In this document: one piece after another, positions 16,829 to 24,360 of the stretch
How positions within the stretch are numbered: the first letter of the stretch is position 1
Layout: each line of letters begins with the position of its first letter
DNA from: CAZPRY01 sp964589175
Lineage (GTDB): Bacteria; Fidelibacterota; UBA2242
Length of the DNA: 64,000 nucleotides
Direction: 5' to 3'
NCBI GenBank assembly: GCA_964589175.1
Contig: CAZPRY010000002.1
Span: 62,001 to 126,000 of the forward strand
Notes under the pieces: generated by a model
What the model was told of the DNA's origin: nothing
Seen by the model: only the letters and a program-made list of their open reading frames with translations
The model's database searches: none
Program-made: the position numbers and the translations under genes

Positions 16829-19354
16829 ATGAAGTTTAAAAACGTGGTGCCTGGCCTGATTTTTCTTTTTATCGTTTCCTCTTCCCTTGGGGCAGATGTA
16901 AATATTCCCTACCGGTTTCAGTTTTCCTCTGAAAATTCTGTTATGGTGAAAACGCTGGGAGGATTTAATTTTGACCGCGACGGTAAACTTGATATTATCG
17001 GTATCGCGGCATTAACCGGTATTCACGGCGATGTTCTTCCCCGGACATCCTATCTTGTCCATTTTAAAGAGTCGGCCAATAGGATCATGCAGCCGGTCTG
17101 GACGTATAAGGTCAATCATGAAGCGGAAGGCGATTTTACAGATGCCTGTGTATCGGATATCGACGGCGACGGCAAACCGGAAATTTCCGCCGTCTTCGAC
17201 GCGGTTTTCATTAAATCCAGCCCAAATCCCGCCTGGTTGTATGTATTCGAGTACGACAAGGGTTTTCAACCGCAGCCGACAGCTACTCTGAAGAAGAACG
17301 GAAAATTCTATACGCGTCCGCGGCCGAAATATATTGCCTCATCCGATTTCCTGGGAAAAGGGAAGGACGTCTTGCTGGTCACTTCGGGAAGTCCGATGAA
17401 GGGGGTCGCGCTGGTTCAAATGGAGAACGGCGGGCTGGATTATGGGTTCCAATCGTATGAAATGGATATCCTGCAGGGTATTTTCCCCAATCGTTCCCTG
17501 GCGGCCAATGTCAGCGGCAGCCTGAGAAAAGAGATTATTGTTCTGGGAGGCAAACAGAACTTGGCCATAGATGCTTATTCGGCCAACGATCTGTCAAAAG
17601 CCATAATCTCAAAACAGATTACGGAATTAAAACGCGGGGATTTGGATCTGCGGCAGGTGCGTGCATGTGATCTCAACGGAGATGGCATCAGTGAAATATT
17701 GATCCCGCTGAAACAGGGCGGAGTGTATCTGCTATGGATTGAAGGCAACAAGATTCAGACGCTTCCGTTTCTTTCCAAAGCGGCTAAGATCGTAACGTAT
17801 TTGACGGCCGATTTGAACCGTAATGGGCGCGACGAGCTGATCCTTCAGGTGAAGGGGCGCCCCGAACTGCTCAAATATGAGCTGGAACAAGACGGTGTTT
17901 TTAACGATCTGAAAAGTTACTCGCAGTTTATGTATGAAAATAAACTGTTAAAGAAAATGAGTTATCTGGATATCAAGCCGGTATTGACCGCCTCCGGAGA
18001 ATACAGCGGCGGAGTGATTCTACCGTTCCGCCACCCGGATTTTCCCGCCTTCAGTCTCTTCTACTGGGCTCTTGAGACGCCGGTTGCAGCCGTGGACATG
18101 AGTGTCGTCGATGCGGTTTTAAAAGAAGTCGATCAGACCCTGGAAGAGAGCAAGGTGGAAGTGAAGCAGGAAGAAAAGGTTGAAGTTTCGACAATCGCAA
18201 TCAAGCCGGAGGAGATTAAAAAAGAGCCAGCTCAGCCGGTAACACCCCCGGTTTTGGTTGAGACGAAAACCGAAGATATCCCAACCTTGATCATGGGTAT
18301 CAGTACTGGCGGTATGATCCCCTTCGGAGGTAACCTGAAAGACTACTATGACATGGGACTACCGCTCAGCATCCAAATCAAGAAGCCGGAAGTGGCCAAG
18401 TTGGGCAAGTTTTCGCTCAACCTCGGGATCGAGACGGGGTATTACTGGGTGAAGGACCCTACCGGTGTGAAAAAGGATTTGCGCGGCGCCCCGTTCTATT
18501 TTGTGGGCGATGTTGATTTTTCATCGATTTTGCCGGGTAAGTTGTGTTTGAATGCCGAACTTGCGACCGGTCTTCACATGCAAATCAGTGACGGCCTGTT
18601 TTCGGGAACCTATTTTGGATATAGCCCCCGAGTGTCTCTGGGCTATATGCTCGGTAAAAACACCAAGTTTTTTGCCAAAGTCGGCGGAACGCAGATTTTC
18701 AGCAACAAAGATCTGGGCGGCTCAGCCGCCAACGGTGGCAGCCAGGAGTGGATCGATTTCAGACTGGGTATCGATTATATCTTTCACAGAACGCTTCCGG
18801 ATTATTCCGTGAGCCCGGACGCCGGGCTGATACCTTCCTTTAAGTTGGGTGTTTTCGGAGGCCCGATGTATCCCTGGGGCGGCAACATCGATTACATCTA
18901 TGAGATCGGAATGCCGGTCCACGTTCAGGTAATGTTTCCGCAGGTAGCGACCCTAAAGAATGCCAACGTCGACATGGGCGTGGAATTTGGATACTATAAA
19001 ATCGCCGCGAAACTAGCCGGGCGCAACGATTTATACGGCGTACCGATCTATCTGGTTGGCGGGCTGGATTTTTCATCTAAACTGCCGGAGAAGCTGACTA
19101 TGGGCGCCGAGCTCGCGGTCGGTCTTAACCTGCAATCTGATGAGAAAATCACCAACGGTGCCTTTGTGTACGCCTCGACCAGCCCGCGATTCACCTTTGG
19201 CTATCGAATTACCGATTCTTTGGAACTTTCCGCAAAGATTGGCGGCAGCTGGATCATCAGTAATTTCGATATGGGCTGGACGACCGGGAAGAGTATGCAA
19301 GATCCCCAGGAGTGGCTCGATTTTAAACTGGGGCTCAGTTATTATTTTAAATAG
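16829..19354 (+). CDS. Secreted protein with FG-GAP/VCBS-like N-terminus and two beta-barrel-like repeats
   Basis: I cannot assign a function. The start at 16829 gives a signal peptide (MKFKNVVPGLIFLFIVSS, cleaved near GA/DV) and is preceded by GGAAGAG; a longer frame from 16730 would bury it. Residues 25-440 contain FG-GAP/VCBS-like calcium motifs (DRDGKLDIIG, DIDGDGKPEIS, DLNGDGISEIL, DLNRNGRDELI), typical of beta-propeller exoproteins. Residues 440-485 are a Glu/Lys/Pro-rich linker. Residues about 486-660 and 667-841 are two copies of a 175-residue unit rich in alternating strands, each ending in W-DF-LG-Y/YF, like outer membrane beta-barrels. Probably surface anchored by its C-terminal region. 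Confidence 0.7.
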   Translation: MKFKNVVPGLIFLFIVSSSLGADVNIPYRFQFSSENSVMVKTLGGFNFDRDGKLDIIGIAALTGIHGDVLPRTSYLVHFKESANRIMQPVWTYKVNHEAEGDFTDACVSDIDGDGKPEISAVFDAVFIKSSPNPAWLYVFEYDKGFQPQPTATLKKNGKFYTRPRPKYIASSDFLGKGKDVLLVTSGSPMKGVALVQMENGGLDYGFQSYEMDILQGIFPNRSLAANVSGSLRKEIIVLGGKQNLAIDAYSANDLSKAIISKQITELKRGDLDLRQVRACDLNGDGISEILIPLKQGGVYLLWIEGNKIQTLPFLSKAAKIVTYLTADLNRNGRDELILQVKGRPELLKYELEQDGVFNDLKSYSQFMYENKLLKKMSYLDIKPVLTASGEYSGGVILPFRHPDFPAFSLFYWALETPVAAVDMSVVDAVLKEVDQTLEESKVEVKQEEKVEVSTIAIKPEEIKKEPAQPVTPPVLVETKTEDIPTLIMGISTGGMIPFGGNLKDYYDMGLPLSIQIKKPEVAKLGKFSLNLGIETGYYWVKDPTGVKKDLRGAPFYFVGDVDFSSILPGKLCLNAELATGLHMQISDGLFSGTYFGYSPRVSLGYMLGKNTKFFAKVGGTQIFSNKDLGGSAANGGSQEWIDFRLGIDYIFHRTLPDYSVSPDAGLIPSFKLGVFGGPMYPWGGNIDYIYEIGMPVHVQVMFPQVATLKNANVDMGVEFGYYKIAAKLAGRNDLYGVPIYLVGGLDFSSKLPEKLTMGAELAVGLNLQSDEKITNGAFVYASTSPRFTFGYRITDSLELSAKIGGSWIISNFDMGWTTGKSMQDPQEWLDFKLGLSYYFK

Positions 19355-19389
19355 TATTGCATAGAGAAGAACATGTGCAACAATGTATA

Positions 19390-20445
19390 TCAGGAGCCCC
19401 GTTGCGGGGTTCTTTTGATTTTATCCACGATCTGCAGCTCCAGCGCCGGGCTGATCAGCATCCGGATTTTCACAACGTAGATACTTCCCGTAGCAGACGA
19501 ATTTTGAGGCAGGTTCATATAATCTTTTTCCGTTGTGAAGATATAATCGCACCGATTTCGGCGGGCATCGAGTGCCATTTTTGATAAATCATCGGCGCTG
19601 TATTGATGATGATCGGCAAAGCGGCGGACAATCAGTTCTTTCGGGCCTTGGTTCTTCACCGTTGCAAAAAACTGGTCGGGATTGCCAAGCCCGCAAAAGG
19701 CGAAGATTTTTGTTCCGGTCAGCAGAGTTGCATCCAACACGTCGCAGTTGAATGGATTCTCGATCCGATCGATTTTCAGAGCCGCACAAAATTGAGGAAG
19801 GTCGGCGCGCTGCCGGGAAAAAAAGGTTGCCTGGTTTTCCGCTATCTTATTGGTTCTTGTAAAGACCAAAATGGTGGCTCTCTGCAGGGCGCGCCAGGAT
19901 TCACGCATCAATCCCAAAGGCAGAATCCGAGATAGTGACGGGTCTGTGCTCGCATCCCAGAGCACGATATCGATGTTTCTCTCCATTTTTCTATGCTGAA
20001 AAGCGTCATCGGCGATCAGCAGGTTACAGCCGTATGATTCGCGGGCGGATGTTCCGGCCGCGAGACGGTTCCGGTCACAGACAACAACCGCATTGCGTGT
20101 TTTTCCGGCGATCAAAAAAGGCTCGTCGCCCGCAATTTGCGCATTCACGAGTGATCCGTTTCCGGTGGATACGACGACCTGCCCACGGCTCCGGCGCTTA
20201 TAGCCACGCGTGATAATGCCAACCTTAAAGCCATGATTCTGTAGTATCGCGCAAAGACTTATGACGAAGGGAGTCTTGCCGGTTCCGCCGGCCGTGAAAT
20301 TGCCAACTGAGATGACCGGTACGCCGAGCGTGAAAGACCGCAACCAACCACGATCGTAAAGAAGATTGCGCAGAGCGGTAACGACGCTATACAACAGTGC
20401 TAGTGGGAAAAGAATAATACGGAGCAGGATGTTTCGGTTGTGCAT
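19390..20445 (-). CDS. lpxK: Tetraacyldisaccharide 4'-kinase
   Basis: Phosphorylates the 4' position of the lipid A disaccharide at the inner membrane. The 351-residue protein has an N-terminal hydrophobic stretch (about 7-26) and the P-loop TAGGTGKT at 51-58 preceded by VPVISVGNF, the LpxK signature. Later motifs are LIADDAFQHRKMERNIDIVLWD and FADHHQYSADDL. It begins 5 bases after lpxB, so the two are coupled. The last codons are encoded by the arm of a plus-strand terminator. Confidence 0.95.
   Translation of the reverse strand: MHNRNILLRIILFPLALLYSVVTALRNLLYDRGWLRSFTLGVPVISVGNFTAGGTGKTPFVISLCAILQNHGFKVGIITRGYKRRSRGQVVVSTGNGSLVNAQIAGDEPFLIAGKTRNAVVVCDRNRLAAGTSARESYGCNLLIADDAFQHRKMERNIDIVLWDASTDPSLSRILPLGLMRESWRALQRATILVFTRTNKIAENQATFFSRQRADLPQFCAALKIDRIENPFNCDVLDATLLTGTKIFAFCGLGNPDQFFATVKNQGPKELIVRRFADHHQYSADDLSKMALDARRNRCDYIFTTEKDYMNLPQNSSATGSIYVVKIRMLISPALELQIVDKIKRTPQRGS
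19394..19420 (+). terminator. Intrinsic terminator of the 16829 gene, inside the lpxK 3' end
   Basis: GAGCCCCG (19394-19401), loop TTG, CGGGGTTC (19405-19412), then TTTTGATTTT. It reads out of the plus-strand gene that ends at 19354 and overlaps the last codons of convergent lpxK. Confidence 0.7.
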
Positions 20446-20450
20446 GCTGA

Positions 20451-21602
20451 TCAGGGAGATTGCGTTTCTGAATTATTAAAGGAAGGCAGATACTTTATAA
20501 TTTTTTCGGCGGCGCGCTGCGATGCTCCCGGATCGCCGAGCCGGGCAACCACCGTTCGCATAAAAGATTTCATCTGGGCGACTTTGCCCGGATTCAGGAG
20601 AAGCGCGCGGGCTTCTTCGGCAATACGGGGTGCTTCGGCCTCGTCCTGGATCAATTCGGGAAGGCCTTTTTGTCCGGCGATCAGATTGGGAATCGCGATG
20701 AAAGGGACGTTGATGAGGCGCTTCCCAATCCAGTAAGAAATCCGTGAAAGACGATAAATTATGATTGTGGGTGCATTTGCGATGGTGGCTTCCAGAGAAG
20801 CCGTTCCAGACGACATGATCAGGAGCGCCGCATCCTGCATAATGGCTTGGTTGCGTCCCTCATGCCAATGCAGCCATTCATACGGATATTTCTCCCGGAA
20901 TGCTTGCAGGTTCAGATTGCGGGCCATCGCAACGACAGCCTCAATATCCGGAATGTTTTCCCGAATCATTTTCACCGCGTCGACCATAACTTCAAGGTGT
21001 CTTTCCACCTCCTGCATCCGGCTGCCGGGAAAGAGGCCGATAAAGGGACTGCCCTGCCGTCCCTCCGGCGTTTTGCTTTCGGTCGTAGAATTCCGGTCAA
21101 GATCGAGTAGCGGATGGCCGACATAGGTTGCCACGACTCCTTTTTCACGAAACCAGCTTTCCTCGAAAGGCAGGATGCACAGAACCTCTTGAATGTACTT
21201 TTTTATTTTTTCTACCCGGGATTGATGCCAGGCCCAAACCTGCGGGGTGATATAATAGACGACCGGGATGCCCCTTTTATGGCAGGCCGCCGCCAACCTG
21301 AGATTAAAACCGGGATAATCGATCAGAATCACGAGGTTCGGTTTATGCCGGTCGATCCAGGCCAGCGTGTTTCTCCAGGTTCGGTGAATTTTAGGAAAGT
21401 GTTTGACTACCTCTGCAAATCCCATGAACGAAGTTTCGCGAATGTGCAAAAGAATCTCGGCACCGGCCGCGGCCATATTGTCACCGCCGATGGCGGTGAT
21501 GGCTAGATTCGGGCGCATCTTGTGCAGTTCGTGGATCAGTTTGCCGGCGTGGATATCGCCGGAGAGTTCTCCGGCTGAGATAAAAATTATGTCCTTTTGC
21601 AT
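20451..21602 (-). CDS. lpxB: Lipid-A-disaccharide synthase
   Basis: Glycosyltransferase that joins UDP-diacyl-glucosamine and lipid X into the lipid A disaccharide. The 383-residue protein starts MQKDIIFISAGELSGDIHAGKLI, and shows the family motifs SFMGFAEVVKHFPKI, LIDYPGFNLRLA, YYITPQVWAWHQSR and GLFPGSRMQEVERH, with SSGTASLE in the sugar-nucleotide site. It lies between the dehydrogenase gene (18-base gap) and lpxK (5-base gap) in one minus-strand operon. Confidence 0.96.
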   Translation of the reverse strand: MQKDIIFISAGELSGDIHAGKLIHELHKMRPNLAITAIGGDNMAAAGAEILLHIRETSFMGFAEVVKHFPKIHRTWRNTLAWIDRHKPNLVILIDYPGFNLRLAAACHKRGIPVVYYITPQVWAWHQSRVEKIKKYIQEVLCILPFEESWFREKGVVATYVGHPLLDLDRNSTTESKTPEGRQGSPFIGLFPGSRMQEVERHLEVMVDAVKMIRENIPDIEAVVAMARNLNLQAFREKYPYEWLHWHEGRNQAIMQDAALLIMSSGTASLEATIANAPTIIIYRLSRISYWIGKRLINVPFIAIPNLIAGQKGLPELIQDEAEAPRIAEEARALLLNPGKVAQMKSFMRTVVARLGDPGASQRAAEKIIKYLPSFNNSETQSP

Positions 21603-21620
21603 GAGTTTGGGCGGATTCCT

Positions 21621-22610
21621 TTATAAAAGCCGGGTTAACGCCTCTTTGATTTGAGCCTCGATTCGAATCGCTGTTTCCAGAGCGCGTTTTCCATCTTCCC
21701 CGGTCACGGGCGGCTGACTGTTGTTTTGAATCGCGTATACGAAAGCTCGCAACTCCTCCAGCATGGCATTGGCGCTGTCCTTTTTCAGCCGTTTGTAGGT
21801 GATTTTCTTTTTACGGCCGTCAGGCATCTCGATCTCGGCCAGGGTGATCCCGCGGCCCCGCTTCTGCGGATTATCGACTAACGAGTATAGCTCGGTTTTA
21901 TTTTTTAGAAAATCCACGGAGATATAGGCATCTTTTTGGAAAATGCGCAGCTTCCGCATCTGCTTGTTGGAGACTCGGCTCGCGGTGATATTGGCGACAC
22001 AGCCGTTCTTAAATTTAATGCGGGCATTGGCGATATCAATACTATCGGTCAGGATTGGGGCGCCGGCCGCATCAATCCGGTCGATATCCGAATGAACGAT
22101 GGATAGAATGATGTCGATGTCGTGGATCATCAGATCGAGAATCACGGCCACGTCGATTCCGCGCGGGTTGAAGGGCGCGATCCGGTGCGACTCGATGAAC
22201 ATAGGATTCATTGGGATTTCACGCAAGCCGGACAGCGCGGGATTGAATCTCTCGATATGTCCTACCTGTAAAACCAGATTCTGGCTTTTAGCCAGAGCAA
22301 TGATCTCGTCGGCCTCGGCGGTTGTCTCCATGAACGGCTTTTCACAAAAAACATGGACATTCCGGTTAAGGGCGGCCCGCGCTACTTCATAATGGGCTGA
22401 AGTTGGCACAACGATGGAAATGGCGGCGCAGTTTTCCAGCAATTCTTCCATAGAGGCGGCTGCAGAGGCTTTATATTCCTTTGAAATTTCTTTGGCTCGC
22501 TCAACGTCGCTGTCGAAAAAACCGACAAATTCGACACCCTCGATCTGCTGCAGGTTTTTAATATGCCACCTTCCGAGATGACCGGCCCCGATAACTCCGA
22601 CTTTCAGCAT
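21621..22610 (-). CDS. Gfo/Idh/MocA-family dehydrogenase, possibly UDP-GlcNAc 3-oxidase (GnnA-like)
   Basis: A 329-residue NAD(P)-dependent sugar oxidoreductase. The Rossmann motif is VGVIGAGHLGRWH at 4-16 and the family catalytic/cofactor motif EKP occurs in VFCEKPFMETT, followed by LQVGHIERFNP. Its position directly before lpxB and lpxK suggests a lipid A role. In Leptospira and Acidithiobacillus GnnA oxidises UDP-GlcNAc before GnnB transamination, giving 3-amino lipid A precursors. No GnnB-like aminotransferase is in this cluster, so the specific role is an inference; the family call is firm. Confidence 0.85.
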   Translation of the reverse strand: MLKVGVIGAGHLGRWHIKNLQQIEGVEFVGFFDSDVERAKEISKEYKASAAASMEELLENCAAISIVVPTSAHYEVARAALNRNVHVFCEKPFMETTAEADEIIALAKSQNLVLQVGHIERFNPALSGLREIPMNPMFIESHRIAPFNPRGIDVAVILDLMIHDIDIILSIVHSDIDRIDAAGAPILTDSIDIANARIKFKNGCVANITASRVSNKQMRKLRIFQKDAYISVDFLKNKTELYSLVDNPQKRGRGITLAEIEMPDGRKKKITYKRLKKDSANAMLEELRAFVYAIQNNSQPPVTGEDGKRALETAIRIEAQIKEALTRLL

Positions 22611-22777
22611 TTAGCGCCTCATAATTTTGATGAAATTTAAACTACGGCGCCCATTAAACAAATATTGTCAATGCTTTTAAGCATCTATCCCGGGAATTTC
22701 CCTTGATTTATTTGTTATTTGAACATGATTTTCGTACAATCTTGACAGGATTATTCTTTAAAAGTAAAGGAGTCATC

Positions 22778-24322
22778 TTGAAAACCTACAAGCCGTTTTT
22801 ACCGATTATTTTACTCATAAGCTATATATTCTTTTTGCCGGCCTGTTTTTTTCCCCGAACCGTAGTACCCGAAGAGCCGGTTCAGACAGCGACTCCGGTC
22901 AGCGCCGAACTGGTCGTTCTGCACTGGAACGATTTTCACAGTGCCAATCTCCCCTATCAGCCCGTCTCGGATCAAAAGGGGGGCGATTGGGTTGGCGGTT
23001 ATGCCACGCTGGCCGGTTATCTTGATTCATTAAAAAACGTTAACCCCGATGCGGTAACCCTGCACGCCGGAGATGATTTTCAGGGATCGCCGGTGTCTAC
23101 CGTCACCAAGGGCATGTCTCAAATCCTGATTCTGAACAAGATTCAGCCGACGGCTTTCGAGATTGGAAATCACGAATTCGATTATGGCGTTGAAAATGTG
23201 AAAGCTGCCATGCGGAAAGCGGACTTTCCAATGATCTCATCTAACATTTATGATTCAACGCAAAGTGCGCTGTTGCTGAAACCCTATGTGATCCGGCGTG
23301 CCGGCGACGTACGAATCGGCATTATCGGGGCCGTGGGGGCCGATCTGTTTAGCAGCGTATTGCGTGAAAACGTGCAAAAATTAAGCATTCTCGATCCGGT
23401 TCAGGAAATCCGCCGCAATGTGGCCTTGCTGCGGGACAGCTGCGACATTCTGGTCGTTCTAACGCATGCCGGTTTCCGTGAAGATTCGCTGCTGGCGACG
23501 GAATTACAGGAAGTGGATGTGATTATCGGTGGTCATTCACATACGACGGTCCGGCAGCCGCTGCGCGTCAACGACATCCTGGTCTGCCAGGCCGGTTCCC
23601 GCGGTCGCTACCTGGGGAAGTTGGTCGCGCGGGTAAATCTTGCGGAAAACAAAATTGATTCCTATCAATATGATCTCCTGACAATGGATGTTTCCGGGAT
23701 CAAGCCGGACGCCGGGGTGAAAGTGCTGGTGGATTCGCTGGAGCAGACGATCGAGACCGAGATGGACCGTAAGATAGGTGATCTGCAGACCGCCTGGCGT
23801 AGAAATGGCCACGGCGAGTCGAATATCGGAAACTGGCTGTGCGACGCCTTGCGGGACTATTTCCAGGTGGATATTGCCTTCCACAACAGTGGCGGCATTC
23901 GGAAAGACCTGGGCCGCGGCCCGATCATCGTCCGGGATTTATGGGAAATTATTCCCTTCGACAATACGACCATGCTTGTCAAGGTCAGCGGTGAACAGCT
24001 GCTGCGGCTGATGCAATGGCGGCTCGATAATCCGCGGGATTTCCTGCAAGTCTCGGGAATTCGTTATCAGTACAACAGCAGTAATAATGAACTCGTAAGT
24101 GTAGAGGTCGGCGGTCAGGAAATCCGGCCGGAAAAGGAGTATAGTTTCGCCGCCAACAATTACATCATCAGTTATTTTCAGCGCTTTTTCGGCCTGGGGG
24201 AGAAAGAAGTAAAGATCGTTTCCACCCCTGTTTTGGTTCGGGACGTGCTGATTGAGGCGGTGGAAAAGCAGGGCATTATCGGGGACAGCCTGGACGGCAG
24301 GATTGTGGACATTGCTGAGTAG
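22778..24322 (+). CDS. 5'-nucleotidase / 2',3'-cyclic phosphodiesterase, lipoprotein
   Basis: A 514-residue UshA-type enzyme that hydrolyses extracellular nucleotides to nucleosides and phosphate. The N-terminal metallophosphatase has HWNDFHSANL, GDDFQGSPV, GNHEFDYG, LTHAGF and GGHSHT; the C-terminal nucleotide-binding domain has HNSGGIRKDLGRGPI. The TTG start at 22778 has AAAGGAG at 22766-22772 and yields a signal peptide ending in the lipobox LPAC, so the mature protein is lipid-anchored. The salvage genes at 35384-38857 could use the released nucleosides. Confidence 0.92.
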   Translation: MKTYKPFLPIILLISYIFFLPACFFPRTVVPEEPVQTATPVSAELVVLHWNDFHSANLPYQPVSDQKGGDWVGGYATLAGYLDSLKNVNPDAVTLHAGDDFQGSPVSTVTKGMSQILILNKIQPTAFEIGNHEFDYGVENVKAAMRKADFPMISSNIYDSTQSALLLKPYVIRRAGDVRIGIIGAVGADLFSSVLRENVQKLSILDPVQEIRRNVALLRDSCDILVVLTHAGFREDSLLATELQEVDVIIGGHSHTTVRQPLRVNDILVCQAGSRGRYLGKLVARVNLAENKIDSYQYDLLTMDVSGIKPDAGVKVLVDSLEQTIETEMDRKIGDLQTAWRRNGHGESNIGNWLCDALRDYFQVDIAFHNSGGIRKDLGRGPIIVRDLWEIIPFDNTTMLVKVSGEQLLRLMQWRLDNPRDFLQVSGIRYQYNSSNNELVSVEVGGQEIRPEKEYSFAANNYIISYFQRFFGLGEKEVKIVSTPVLVRDVLIEAVEKQGIIGDSLDGRIVDIAE

Positions 24323-24360
24323 TGGTTTGGTTTTGGCGTAGCCCGGAAGGAGACGGGACA

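Noticed and set aside
22742..22770. TTGACA upstream of the nucleotidase as a promoter
   Set aside because: The only possible -10 at 17 bases overlaps the AAAGGAG ribosome-binding site, so the message would lose it.
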